From Acidobacteriota bacterium (GTDB lineage: Bacteria; Acidobacteriota; Terriglobia; Acidiferrales; UBA7541): a DNA stretch of 58,350 bases. The notes under the pieces were generated by a model, which saw only the letters and a program-made list of their open reading frames with translations, searched no databases and was not told where the DNA came from. The position numbers and the translations under genes were made by a program. Positions 16,718 to 25,200 of this stretch are shown in pieces (positions within the stretch are counted from its first letter, which is position 1; every line of letters begins with the position of its first letter). The stretch lies in the NCBI GenBank assembly GCA_003224085.1, contig QHYK01000058.1:1-58350 (forward strand), read 5' to 3'.

Positions 16718-17119
16718 GTGCCGGTCGAAAGTTCCCGAACTCTCGAGGTTCCCGAACCGCGTGTGTTCCTGGCGGAGACAAGTTGGCCGATGCGGGAAAA
16801 TAGCTCCAGACGCTTCCCGGTAAGGACCGCCGTAGTCCTGTTGTTGTTCGCGGTGGCGGGTTTATCGACGGTCTCGAAAAGCAGCAAATACCTGCCCCAT
16901 TCGAATCCCCTCCACTGCTTCGCGAAACAGGCCAAGATGAATGTGGCGGATCATCCAGTCCACTTCATTCCCACCCAGGCTTACCTGGTCTCAGGAATTG
17001 TTCCCCCGCAACCAGAGTTTATGGCCGCACCCCAGTTCCAGTCCGAAGGGCTTGCCCTTCGGCGGATCGATCTGGCGGCTTCTTCGCAGCATCGCGCTCC
17101 TCCGTCCGTCGACGCCTAG
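16718..17119 (+). CDS. Small hypothetical protein with one membrane segment
   Basis: A 133-residue frame starting with GTG at 16718, ten bases after a strong GAGGAGG. Residues about 36-52 are hydrophobic (RTAVVLLLFAVAGLSTV) and could be a signal anchor. The following segment, SSKYLPHSNPLHCFAKQAKM, resembles short secreted proteins I associate with Acidobacteriota, but I cannot name a family. It is divergent from the lysC leader, so their promoters share about 130 bases. An overlapping minus frame (16582-16935) is the alternative reading of this DNA and is less likely. Confidence 0.5.
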   Translation: MPVESSRTLEVPEPRVFLAETSWPMRENSSRRFPVRTAVVLLLFAVAGLSTVSKSSKYLPHSNPLHCFAKQAKMNVADHPVHFIPTQAYLVSGIVPPQPEFMAAPQFQSEGLALRRIDLAASSQHRAPPSVDA

Positions 17120-17327
17120 AGCGTCAGCGTCTCCAAAACAGCGTCGCCTTCGTTCCAAAGCCATGAGGCAGTCCGATGGGCTAGGCATAGGCCCATTCGA
17201 CTTGCGGTGACCGTTAGGAAGAACGATCAGCCCATACCGTACCAGTCAGAGGAACCTTCATCCCGGCTCCTCCGGTTTGGGGCCGGTTTGGCGAGTGCCG
17301 CTCCAAAAGCAGAAAGGAAATGGTAGC

Positions 17328-17552
17328 ATGGGGCAAATCGTAAAATGTGACGTTTGCGGCAAAATTTACAATCAGAGCCATCTCAGTGCGCACAAGCGTA
17401 TGTCCCACGGCCAGCGCGAGAAGCTTCGCTCCAACAAGAATGAGCCAGCGAGCGTGGCGGCCATTGTTTCGATGTACGAACAATTGCCCGAGGAGGGCAA
17501 AAAGGAAGTCCTCAACCGGCTTTTAGCCGGTGAAGGTCGGCCAAAATCCTAG
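17328..17552 (+). CDS. Small C2H2-type zinc-finger protein (74 residues)
   Basis: The protein starts MGQIVKCDVCGKIY and carries a single finger of the form C-x2-C-x11-H-x4-H (CDVCGKIYNQSHLSAHKRMS followed by His). An Arg/Lys-rich stretch follows, then an amphipathic C-terminal helix with YEQLPEEGKKEVLNRLLAG. AAGGAAATGG lies before the ATG at 17328. Classical C2H2 fingers are uncommon in bacteria outside the Ros/MucR group, whose spacing (C-x2-C-x9-H) differs. It may bind DNA, RNA or protein; no function can be assigned. It is flanked by the hypothetical gene at 16718 and the convergent pilT. Confidence 0.75.
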   Translation: MGQIVKCDVCGKIYNQSHLSAHKRMSHGQREKLRSNKNEPASVAAIVSMYEQLPEEGKKEVLNRLLAGEGRPKS

Positions 17553-17611
17553 GCTGCGGAAGGGAGCCCGTCATACTTCCTTAGCCCGAACTCGCCGAAG
17601 TCGTCTTGAGC

Positions 17612-18763
17612 TCAACTGTGCCCCGCGGCCGACTTCAGCAGGATATTCAAATCATCCGGATGAATCGCGCAAAGTTGCGCTTCTTCGCGCTGGATATCAC
17701 CGTTGCGGATCAGCGTCACCAGGGATTCTTCCAGTGTAAACGATCCCTTTTTCTTGGTGAGCGGAATCTCCTGGTGAAGATACTGAAGGTTGTTCCTGCG
17801 AATGTGATGCCGCGCGCCGTGTCCCACCATCAGGAGTTCCGACGCCGGCATACGCGCGCCGTTCCTGGCCGGCAGCAGAATTTGCGTCAATACGGCGGCA
17901 AGCGCCATCGCCAGTTCCTGTCGGATGGCGTTCTGGCGTTCCACCGGGAAGGAATCCACGATGCGCGCCACCGTCGAGGCCATGTCGGTCGTGTGCAGCG
18001 TGGAAAGCACCAAGTGTCCTGTTTCCGCCGCTACCACGGCAATGCGCATGGTCTCCGGGTCCCGCATTTCTCCAACGACGATGATGTCGGGCGCCTGCCG
18101 CAGGGCAGCACGCAATGCCGTCGGGAAATCCGGAGCATCGGTCCCAATTTCCACCTGCTCGACCACGCTTCGAACGTGCTTGTGCTCGTACTCGATAGGA
18201 TCTTCGATGGTTACGATGTGCCTCGGCTCCCGCATATTGATTTCATGGATCAACGCGGAGAGCGTTGTGGACTTGCCCGAGCCTGCCGGGCCGCCAATCA
18301 GCACGAGTCCCCGCGGCAGATGTGCCAGGTTGGCCACCGATGGCGGCAAGTGCAGCTCTTCGAGTTTCGGCACGCTGGTCGGCAGGGCACGAATGGCTGC
18401 CGCCGCACGCCCGCGTTCGCGGTGGAGATTGATTCGGAAGCGCGCGAGGCCTTCCACTCGATAGGAGGAGTCCGCAATCAGGGTTTCTCGGTACCGCCCG
18501 AGCGCGTGCGGTGAAAGCGCTGGAAGCACCGCCGCCTCAATCTCCGCCCCATCCAGAGGGGTGGCCTCCAATTTGCGCACTTCGCCTTGCACCCGCACGC
18601 ACGGCGGCGCGTTTTCCACCAATAGCAGGTCGCTTGCGCCTTTGTCGATTAGCGTCTTCAGCCACTGGTCCAGCCGCGCCGTCGCACCCGAGTCCGCGGT
18701 TTCGGCGTCCCGCCTGGCGGCGGGTTCCTGCGGCCATGGATTCCGTTCTTCCCGATTCTCCAT
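17612..18763 (-). CDS. pilT: PilT-type pilus retraction ATPase
   Basis: A 383-residue hexameric secretion ATPase. Walker A GPAGSGKST is at 158-166, the Asp box IEDPIEYEH is near 186-194, Walker B DIIVVGEMRDPE is near 226-237, and the His box ETGHLVLSTLHT is near 247-258. It would power retraction of type IV pili at the inner membrane (twitching, DNA uptake). The N-terminal 30 residues are polar and extra relative to standard PilT. No other pilus gene is in the window, so pilT stands alone. The start is at 18763 with GAGGCGGGG directly upstream. PilU or another PilT paralog is possible because these are close relatives. Confidence 0.9.
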   Translation of the reverse strand: MENREERNPWPQEPAARRDAETADSGATARLDQWLKTLIDKGASDLLLVENAPPCVRVQGEVRKLEATPLDGAEIEAAVLPALSPHALGRYRETLIADSSYRVEGLARFRINLHRERGRAAAAIRALPTSVPKLEELHLPPSVANLAHLPRGLVLIGGPAGSGKSTTLSALIHEINMREPRHIVTIEDPIEYEHKHVRSVVEQVEIGTDAPDFPTALRAALRQAPDIIVVGEMRDPETMRIAVVAAETGHLVLSTLHTTDMASTVARIVDSFPVERQNAIRQELAMALAAVLTQILLPARNGARMPASELLMVGHGARHHIRRNNLQYLHQEIPLTKKKGSFTLEESLVTLIRNGDIQREEAQLCAIHPDDLNILLKSAAGHS

Positions 18764-18946
18764 CCCCGCCTCGTGTTCCCAGTTGGCATAATCCCAATTT
18801 GCAGAAGGAAGTGGCGCGCCATGTCAGTCTGGATGACCGGTTTGTTAAAGTCCAGCCTTAGAACTTGCTTGCGGGAAACAGCCCGCATGGTCTAACTTGC
18901 CTGGCTTCGAGAACGCCATCCCAACTCAAACGCAGGAGGAATGTCC

Positions 18947-19459
18947 ATGATGAGCCTACCGAAGACCGCAGGGAGAGTCGCCATCGCTCGACTGCTTGTC
19001 GCAGGAATGCTGGTCACTGCCCCCACACTGCTGCTCAAGGCGCAGATGCCTAATCCCTACGGCCCGTCGATCAGCCTTGAGAATGCGAAGAAGGCTGCCG
19101 CGCCCGCGCTGGCCGAAGCGGAGAAGAACCACTGGAACATGGCGGTGGCCATCGTCGATCCCTCCGGCAACCTCGTTTATTACGAGAAAATGGACAACAC
19201 GCAGCTCGGCAGCGCTAACGTGGCCATTGACAAGGCGCGCTCGGCAGCTTTGTTCAAGCGGCCCACCAAAGCCCTGCAAGATGCGCTAGCGGGCGGTGGA
19301 GACGGGCTCCGGCTCCTTCGCGTGCAAGGGGCTGTGCCCGTCGAAGGAGGTATCCCGCTCATAATGGAAGGAAAGATTGTAGGTGCTATCGGCGTCTCGG
19401 GAGCCGCCAGCGCGCAGGACGCCCAGTGCGCCAAGGCCGGAGCCGACGCCATCAAGTAA
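18947..19459 (+). CDS. Secreted GlcG/HbpS family protein
   Basis: A protein of about 170 residues with a signal peptide (residues about 1-33, ending LLLKAQ), then the GlcG/HbpS (DUF336) fold: ISLENAKKAAAPALAEAEK, AVAIVDPSGNLVYYEKMD, and the C-terminal GGIPLIMEGKIVGAIGVSGA. Members bind haem or cobalamin-like ligands or act with glycolate or diol enzymes; the role here is unknown. Three ATG codons lie close together (18941, 18947, 18950). AGGAGG at 18934-18939 gives the best spacing for 18947. folK follows 18 bases after the stop and may be co-transcribed, though the functions do not suggest a link. Confidence 0.88.
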   Translation: MMSLPKTAGRVAIARLLVAGMLVTAPTLLLKAQMPNPYGPSISLENAKKAAAPALAEAEKNHWNMAVAIVDPSGNLVYYEKMDNTQLGSANVAIDKARSAALFKRPTKALQDALAGGGDGLRLLRVQGAVPVEGGIPLIMEGKIVGAIGVSGAASAQDAQCAKAGADAIK

Positions 19460-19477
19460 GCTTCCTGACGGTGAGAA

Positions 19478-19972
19478 GTGGCGGAAACCGTTTATCTTTC
19501 GCTCGGTTCGAATCTTGGCGACCGCGAGAAAAATCTGCGCAGTGCCATTGCGACACTTGCTGATGGGAAAGTCCGCGTGACGCGTGTCTCATCGTTTTAC
19601 GAAACCGAACCCGTGGATTTGCTCGAGCAACCATGGTTCTTGAATTGTGTCGTGCAAGGGGAGACCGACGTTTCTCCGCTGGACTTGTTGCGCGCGCTGC
19701 GCGGAATCGAAGCGCGCCTGGGCAGTAACAAGCTTGTGCCCAAAGGTCCCCGGCTAATTGATCTGGATATTCTTCTTTACGGGGACCAAGTTATCGATAC
19801 GCAGGAATTGCAGGTCCCGCATCCCCGCATGCTTCTTCGCAAATTTGTGCTCGTTCCACTGGCCGAAATCGCGCCAAACTTGAAGCATCCCTCCTGGAGC
19901 CGAGCGGTAGCGCAGCTTCTTTTGGAGACGCAGGATAACCGTCAGGTGCGAAGGCTGAATCAACCGGTGTAG
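19478..19972 (+). CDS. folK: 2-amino-4-hydroxy-6-hydroxymethyldihydropteridine pyrophosphokinase
   Basis: A 164-residue enzyme (HPPK) that transfers pyrophosphate from ATP to 6-hydroxymethyl-7,8-dihydropterin in folate synthesis. The N-terminal YLSLGSNLGDRE and the catalytic GPRLIDLDILLYGD (the two metal-binding Asp residues) are intact, followed by the conserved VPHPRMLLRKFVLVPLAEI. Length is normal. The start is GTG at 19478, 18 bases after the GlcG-family gene. No folB or folP neighbour is in the window. Confidence 0.96.
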   Translation: MAETVYLSLGSNLGDREKNLRSAIATLADGKVRVTRVSSFYETEPVDLLEQPWFLNCVVQGETDVSPLDLLRALRGIEARLGSNKLVPKGPRLIDLDILLYGDQVIDTQELQVPHPRMLLRKFVLVPLAEIAPNLKHPSWSRAVAQLLLETQDNRQVRRLNQPV

Positions 19973-20032
19973 GGCGATAGAGGGGCGCGGCATCCCGCGC
20001 CCTCCTGCAAGAGCGGCAGTTAAGTTTTTGGT

Positions 20033-20064
20033 TCAACTCAACTCAACTCAACTCAACTCAACTC
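20033..20064. repeat. Pentanucleotide microsatellite (TCAAC), about 6.4 copies
   Basis: Six perfect copies of TCAAC plus two bases in the convergent gap between folK and the DUF6569 gene. The stop codon of the DUF6569 gene (20058-20060) lies in the first unit it meets, so copy-number change would leave the protein intact. No T-run hairpin accompanies it. Confidence 0.95.
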
Positions 20065-21302
20065 GTGCGGTGCAGCATGAGGCGGTGAAGCCTCATGGGC
20101 TTCGGCTGCAGGGCCTCGAGCTCGATCTCGGCCAGGTGACCCTCACTGACCTCGCTCCAGCGATAAACGCCGGGCTCGGTTTCCATCGTTTCGCGGCCAT
20201 TCAACCGGCGCAGGAATTCGCTGGCGGCCTCGCGCGAAGCCACGGCCCTCACCGTCGGACGAGCCAGCGCTTCGACCGCGTAACTGCGCAGGAGTTTGTG
20301 CCAGTAATGATCGAACAGCTCGCCGGAAGCGAAAATGTCGCTCCAGGCGACTTCGCCTCCGTAAGCTACAACGACACCGACCACGCGCTCACCCTTCAGC
20401 CCGGACGTTCGATCGGCGAAGCGGCGCTGCACTTCGGCAACGAAATCGTCGATGGACACGCCAACCGCGCTCGACTGATAAATCTTTTCGTAGGCTTCCG
20501 TATGCGCGTTGCCGGCAATGGCGGTTTGGAGGTCGCTCCCGGAAATCCTTGGCCGAGGTGCCCCGGCCGGTGTGAGAGCGGTTGACCCGCTGCGAACCGC
20601 GCTCCAAACCTCCGCTTGCTTCTGATCGACGGCGGCCTTCTCACGTACGCTAGGATGAACAATGGTTTGGGCCGCTGCGAATTGTGAACTGCCCGTCCAG
20701 CGGCCATGCTCGACGCAGAAGACATCCAACGGAAGCGGTGGCGCGCCTGCGGGCACGATGCGGTCCTTGCCGATGACGCGGTCCTGTTTGCCGCCGCTCA
20801 CAAGTTCGCCCGCGAGCAACAGCAGCGGCCGCTTGCTGCGGTTGAGCAGCATGAGCTGGTTCACGGAAGCCCCGGTTGGCTGGGGAATGTAGATTGGACG
20901 GCCATCCCGTCCGCGCACCATCTCTTCCGAGCCGCGCTCCCGCACCACGACTTCCCCGGTCGACAGGCCTTCTTCCAAAGTCAGAAAGGCGCTGGTGTCC
21001 TGGCCAAAAGAAGCGACCACGGGAAATACGGAAATATTTTCGTAGGTTGCGGGATCTAGAATTCGCCAATCGCCTTCCGGGCTGGGCTGCCGCGCGGGCG
21101 GCGAGGTGCACGCCAGAATTGGCTCCGGATTCGAATCGAACTCAGACCCACATGGTTTGCTCGGCTGAGCATTCAAGCTGGGGGGCGTAGTGGGCTGGCC
21201 ATTCGAACCGGGGTTGGCCTCCGGATGAACGAAGGCCGAACCGCCAAGTGTGATGATTCCAAGCAGTCCGCCAACAAGGGCGGCAAAAATCGAGCGCTCC
21301 AT
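20058..21302 (-). CDS. Secreted DUF6569 (ARPP-1 domain) protein
   Basis: A protein of about 414 residues starting MERSIFAALVGGLLG with a hydrophobic signal segment; GGAAGGAG lies eight bases before the ATG at 21302. After a Pro/Asn-rich linker the ARPP-1-like domain shows VNQLMLLNRSKRPLLLLAGE and SGGKQDRVIGKDRIVPAGA, then VFCVEHGRW. The function of this domain is not established. It is probably periplasmic or surface-bound. The C-terminal 60 residues are rich in charged side chains. It is monocistronic on the minus strand; the stop falls in a TCAAC repeat. Family assignment is from recalled motif patterns, not a search. Confidence 0.75.
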   Translation of the reverse strand: MERSIFAALVGGLLGIITLGGSAFVHPEANPGSNGQPTTPPSLNAQPSKPCGSEFDSNPEPILACTSPPARQPSPEGDWRILDPATYENISVFPVVASFGQDTSAFLTLEEGLSTGEVVVRERGSEEMVRGRDGRPIYIPQPTGASVNQLMLLNRSKRPLLLLAGELVSGGKQDRVIGKDRIVPAGAPPLPLDVFCVEHGRWTGSSQFAAAQTIVHPSVREKAAVDQKQAEVWSAVRSGSTALTPAGAPRPRISGSDLQTAIAGNAHTEAYEKIYQSSAVGVSIDDFVAEVQRRFADRTSGLKGERVVGVVVAYGGEVAWSDIFASGELFDHYWHKLLRSYAVEALARPTVRAVASREAASEFLRRLNGRETMETEPGVYRWSEVSEGHLAEIELEALQPKPMRLHRLMLHRTS

Positions 21303-21492
21303 AAATTGCTCCTTCCGTGAACTTGAACCGCGTCGCGGCCGGTCGCCACGATCACGACTCAGGGTTAGAACGAAGCGCTTGGAATTTCTTGCAGAGATGT
21401 TTTGCAAAACGGCCAAGAGCAGCCAAGGGGAGGAAAGGAACTTCTTTCAACGCGGCTAGTCGATCCGAGCGGCGGTAGGCCGCCGATTCGGA

Positions 21493-22110
21493 CTAGCCGT
21501 TAGGATCGCCAAGGTTAATCCGGGTCTTGCGTTTGTTCTTGTTGGCTGCGTCCTCTTCGCGCTCGTACTCGGCGATTTCCTCTTCGGTGTAAGAAAAAGT
21601 GTCTCGCGCGGCGAACATGGAATTGCGGCCTGCCTGTCTTTTTTTCTTGCGCATCGCGCCAAATTCGCGGCGCACCAGGCGGATGGGTGCCTCAATCACC
21701 TTTATCTCAACAAGAAGATCGCTGACTTTTTCGAGAAAGTCGTGAAGGTGATAGGGCCGGACCACGTAAGGCAAACGCGAGGCCTCGATTTGCTGGGTGA
21801 ACTGCCGCTCGCCCGTTTCCGGAATGAGGAAAAGTGCGCGAATGCGCCCGCCGGCGTCTTGCGGGACAGTGGCGATTTCGCGAAGGGTAAAAAAAACAGG
21901 GCTCTCGAGGTCGATGGCGGCGGCGTTGGCCACGACGAGCGACCAGTCCGCGTTTTTCAGCTCGGATAGGAGCATTTTCGCGTCAGCAACAATCCGAACT
22001 CGCCAGCCTTCCGAGTCCAGAACCTGCTTCACGGCGCTGGCGCCATGGGGGTCATTGTCGAGCACAAGAATCCCCACCTGACGGGGAGTGGCCGTAGGAC
22101 TGGTGCCCAT
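21493..22110 (-). CDS. Receiver-like domain protein with a basic tail
   Basis: A protein of about 205 residues. Residues 12-135 look like a response-regulator receiver fold (VGILVLDNDPHGASAVKQVL, then LKNADWSLVVANAAAIDLES and the late VVRPYHLHDFLEKV that places Pro after the Lys/Arg position). The usual phospho-acceptor Asp at the end of the third strand is not obvious: the strand reads WSLVVANAA, with Asn where Asp is expected. It may therefore be a pseudo-receiver. The C-terminus is rich in Lys, Arg and Glu. I start it at the ATG 22110; the longer frame to 22371 overlaps the beta-propeller gene. No histidine kinase is nearby. Confidence 0.65.
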   Translation of the reverse strand: MGTSPTATPRQVGILVLDNDPHGASAVKQVLDSEGWRVRIVADAKMLLSELKNADWSLVVANAAAIDLESPVFFTLREIATVPQDAGGRIRALFLIPETGERQFTQQIEASRLPYVVRPYHLHDFLEKVSDLLVEIKVIEAPIRLVRREFGAMRKKKRQAGRNSMFAARDTFSYTEEEIAEYEREEDAANKNKRKTRINLGDPNG

Positions 22111-22228
22111 AAAGATAGTGTACCTGCTGGCCGCCATCGGAAATGGGGCAGTCAAATTCTTGAACCTTATGGAGCAACTGACCGCCAGGACAGCTCGCCG
22201 CTTGGAAGTGCCAGGGTACTCGTTGAAG

Positions 22229-23638
22229 CTAGAGGCCCACCACAAGGGAGGTCCCGGGGGCATACTTTTGCAGGCCAATGCCATCCCAAAAGACACGGTA
22301 GGTCGTCCTACGCTTGGCCGAATCGGTGCCCGTAAAGAGGATTTGGAAGCCATCGCGCGACCATTCCCCATCCGTTGCCGATAGGTTGGGGAGGGTCAGG
22401 ACAGAGCGGCGTTTCGAGTGAAATTCATAGAAAAATAAAGCCCCGGCTTGGCCATTCTCAACCGCCGGAGTTCCGGTTGGTGGGCGGAGGAAAGCAGCAG
22501 AAACAAGCACAAGGTCGGGGTTGGTGGGATGCAGCCGCGCCGTGAGCATGCCTCCACAGGCAAAATCGGGCTCGCACAGATCCTTGATGGGAAGCGTTTG
22601 CGTGGCCCGGCCATCCTCTGCAATCCAGGCTAAAGCAACCTGATTTGGAGTCGTTCCGAGCAAAGTGTGCGGGTCGGCCCAGTCTTGAATGCTTTCGAAA
22701 GAGTCTGAGCTTAGGACCGCTGCCTTGGTTGAATCGCTCGAGGGAAAAGCCCAGATCTGCCATTTTCCGCCTTGTTGATTCAAATAGGCGATGCGGGAAT
22801 CGTCTGGAGACCACCTTGGGCTTCGAACATCGCCGCGAAGCAGTTCCTTGACGCTATGGGAATCGTAATCGTACTCGTTGATGGTGCGGACGGCGCCCCC
22901 TTGGCGAACGAAGAGCAGCCGCTTGCCATCATGGGAGGCCGACAAATCAGAGCCCGACCCTCCCGGAACGGTTCGAACGATGGAACCGCGCTTGAAAACG
23001 ATCTGCTGGCTGGCATCCAGGTAGGCAATAGAGATAGGGGATTGAAACTTGCTGACGCTCGAAACCGGAACGGGCGGCTTCTTCTTGGCGTCGTCATCGT
23101 CTTGCTGCTCAGGCCGGTTGTTAATTTTGGGGAAAAGCTCCGTCGCGATGCGGCCGCAACCCTTCAGCGAGCCGATTTGGGCATGATCGATGGAAATCTT
23201 GAAGGAGTACTTGCCGCCAAGCGGGGAAGTGGTGGTTAAAGTGTCGTTGGTGGCGTCGGTGCAGGCTTCCCGGGATAGATGCACGGCGACGAGCGCACCG
23301 GTGGCCGAATCCTTGGCATGATAGGTCCAGCCTTGCCCTGAGGGTTCATGCGTGACGTCGGCCGGTTCCAGAGGAATCGGAGGGTAGCCTTCGCGGTCGA
23401 AGCGTTCCGGACCCTTCAGCCCGATACGCACGCTCCAATTGGGCTGATTGCCAAACCCAAGCAGCAGAATGGGATAGTGCGTGGACTGCGGCGCAGGCGG
23501 CCCTGCGGGAAGGGGTTTTTGCGTTTGCGTCTGTACCGGACTCGGGGCGGGCCCCGCCTTCCCTTGCCAAAAGGAAGGCAGCAGAAAGGTCCAGGACAGC
23601 ACCAACCGACCGAGCACGACTTGAAGCCGCTGGGCCAT
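22229..23638 (-). CDS. Secreted beta-propeller (TolB/WD40-like) protein
   Basis: A 469-residue protein with a signal peptide in the first 27 residues (LVLSWTFLLPSFWQG) and a Pro/Gln linker. An N-terminal domain follows with YPILLLGFGNQPNWSVRIG, a pattern of uncharacterised periplasmic proteins. From about residue 200 there are propeller-like repeats with S-x-D-G and SPDDSRIAYL (SASHDGKRLLFVRQGG, SPRWSPDDSRIAYLNQQGGK, DGEWSRDGFQILFTG). This suggests a periplasmic scaffold or binding protein. The start ATG at 23638 lies just upstream of the convergent gap with the radical SAM gene. The downstream receiver-like gene starts about 120 bases later. Confidence 0.7.
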   Translation of the reverse strand: MAQRLQVVLGRLVLSWTFLLPSFWQGKAGPAPSPVQTQTQKPLPAGPPAPQSTHYPILLLGFGNQPNWSVRIGLKGPERFDREGYPPIPLEPADVTHEPSGQGWTYHAKDSATGALVAVHLSREACTDATNDTLTTTSPLGGKYSFKISIDHAQIGSLKGCGRIATELFPKINNRPEQQDDDDAKKKPPVPVSSVSKFQSPISIAYLDASQQIVFKRGSIVRTVPGGSGSDLSASHDGKRLLFVRQGGAVRTINEYDYDSHSVKELLRGDVRSPRWSPDDSRIAYLNQQGGKWQIWAFPSSDSTKAAVLSSDSFESIQDWADPHTLLGTTPNQVALAWIAEDGRATQTLPIKDLCEPDFACGGMLTARLHPTNPDLVLVSAAFLRPPTGTPAVENGQAGALFFYEFHSKRRSVLTLPNLSATDGEWSRDGFQILFTGTDSAKRRTTYRVFWDGIGLQKYAPGTSLVVGL

Positions 23639-23774
23639 GCTCTAGAGATTCCTCCGGATGCAAAAGCATACCGTCCCCACCGAGAGTAGGCAATTGGTCT
23701 TACTGGCAGCATGCCGTTATTTCCACAGGGCTGGTCACCAGCAAGAGAGACACGGGCAGCTGTATGCGAAAAAA

Positions 23775-23819
23775 AAGCGAAAATTTACGCTTGACAAAGC
23801 GAACAAAAAGCGAAATACT
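23775..23819 (+). promoter_or_regulatory. Promoter with repeated AAAGCGAA motifs before the radical SAM gene
   Basis: TTGACA (23791-23796) and AATACT (23814-23819) with a 17-base spacer form a near-ideal promoter. AAAGCGAA-like elements occur three times over and just upstream of it (near 23775, 23797 and 23808), candidates for a repressor site. Confidence 0.65.
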
Positions 23820-23842
23820 GCGAACCTGCTTCGAGGCGGGCT

Positions 23843-25171
23843 ATGTCTCCAGTTCACTCCACTATGGCGCTCGATTCTCCGATTCGGCGCCGCCGCGTTT
23901 CACCAACTCCCGAATCACTCTTTCCTGAGTGTCCTGACGACCTGAGCCCAAAGCAAGTGGCTGGCAACCTTGCCCCGGTTGCCGGCCAACGCGGCACCAT
24001 TTCGGATCGCACCACGCCGGATTGCCCCCCGGCGTCACCGGCCAAACAGCGGACCCCAGACCGCTCCCATAGCCCGGTCCGAAATTTTGCCGCGGACCCC
24101 AGTGACCGCGCTCGCGCGCGGCTGGTCGGCATCGCCCGCCTTGCTGCAGCTTCGCCGCCGGCGGAGACAAGAAGAAAATCGGCGGAGCGGCCGGAATATT
24201 TTGTTTTGCCGGTGAAATCGATTCTCAATCGCTGCGATTCCGAGCGCGTGCCATTTGAGTGGACCATCAATCCATACCGGGGATGCGAATTTGCCTGCAA
24301 ATACTGCTACGCACGCTACACGCACGAATACATGGAACTGGACGGCGGGGAATTCGAAAAAAAGATTTATGTGAAAAAAGACGCGGGTCCGCTGCTGGCC
24401 TGGGACGTGGCGCACAAATATTCGTACGCCCGAGCGGCATCGGGCGGAACGCATGCCGAGCACATTGCCATCGGCACGGCGACCGATCCTTATCAGCCGG
24501 CTGAACGCGAACATGGCGTGACGCGCGCATGCTTGGAGGAGCTCGCAAAGCGAGAAGGGCTCAGCGTTTCGATCATCACGAAGTCGGACCAGATTGTGCG
24601 CGATATTGACGTGCTGCAGCGCATCGGGGAGCGCTCCAACCTGGCCATCGACATTACCATTACAACGCTGCGAACGCGCCTGGCGCGCATGCTGGAACCT
24701 CGCGCGCCGCGGCCAGACTTGCGCCTGGCGGCGGTAAAGCAATTGAGCGAGGCGGGGCTCGCCGTGGGGGTGTCCGCTTCGCCGCTCATTCCGGGAATCA
24801 CAGACCGCGAAGGAGATTTGGAAGCAGTAGCCGCCGCGGGAAAACAGGCTGGCGCGCAATGGTTCTTCTCCGGAGTGCTATTCCTGATGCCCTCGTCGGC
24901 AAAACAGTTCTTTCCGTTTTTGGAATCGAAATTCCCGCGGCTAGTCCAGCAGTACGAGAAATGGTTTGGCAGGAACGTCTATGCGCCGGAAGACTACAGG
25001 AAGAAAGTTGCCGAGCGCGTGGCGCGGATCCGCCAAACGTATGGTTTTCGTTCGGGCCCGCGGTTCGAAAACAAGCATGCGATGGGTTGCACGCAAATGT
25101 CGCTCGAGTGGGATGCCGCCGCGGCAGCCAAGGAGATGGAGCGGACCGCCGACACAAGAGGATATTCCTAG
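23843..25171 (+). CDS. PA0069/Rv2578c-type radical SAM protein
   Basis: A 442-residue enzyme with the radical SAM cluster C148-x3-C152-x2-C155 (GCEFACKYCYARYTHEYM) and downstream elements IAIGTATDPYQPAE and IITKSDQIVRDIDVLQRI that typify the group related to spore photoproduct lyase. It should cleave SAM to form a 5'-deoxyadenosyl radical; the substrate is unknown, though a nucleic-acid-related role is often proposed. The first 110 residues are Pro/Arg-rich and probably disordered. A later ATG at 23864 is possible. It is transcribed alone from the promoter at 23791-23819; the genes on either side are on the opposite strand. Confidence 0.9.
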   Translation: MSPVHSTMALDSPIRRRRVSPTPESLFPECPDDLSPKQVAGNLAPVAGQRGTISDRTTPDCPPASPAKQRTPDRSHSPVRNFAADPSDRARARLVGIARLAAASPPAETRRKSAERPEYFVLPVKSILNRCDSERVPFEWTINPYRGCEFACKYCYARYTHEYMELDGGEFEKKIYVKKDAGPLLAWDVAHKYSYARAASGGTHAEHIAIGTATDPYQPAEREHGVTRACLEELAKREGLSVSIITKSDQIVRDIDVLQRIGERSNLAIDITITTLRTRLARMLEPRAPRPDLRLAAVKQLSEAGLAVGVSASPLIPGITDREGDLEAVAAAGKQAGAQWFFSGVLFLMPSSAKQFFPFLESKFPRLVQQYEKWFGRNVYAPEDYRKKVAERVARIRQTYGFRSGPRFENKHAMGCTQMSLEWDAAAAAKEMERTADTRGYS

Positions 25172-25200
25172 ACCGTCCGAGCGCCCCCGGCGAGGGATTT

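Noticed and set aside
16582-16935. A 117-residue minus frame upstream of the lysC leader
   Set aside because: It is antisense to the better supported GTG-started frame at 16718 and has no recognisable motif. Its stop overlaps the leader start, which could matter only if it were translated.
18785-18810. A sigma-54-like TTGGCA...TTGC element near the pilT start
   Set aside because: The GG and GC doublets are 14 bases apart instead of 10, so it does not fit a sigma-54 promoter.
20033-20064. Phase variation of the DUF6569 gene by the TCAAC repeat
   Set aside because: The stop codon lies in the first repeat unit the gene enters, so changes in copy number would not alter the protein.
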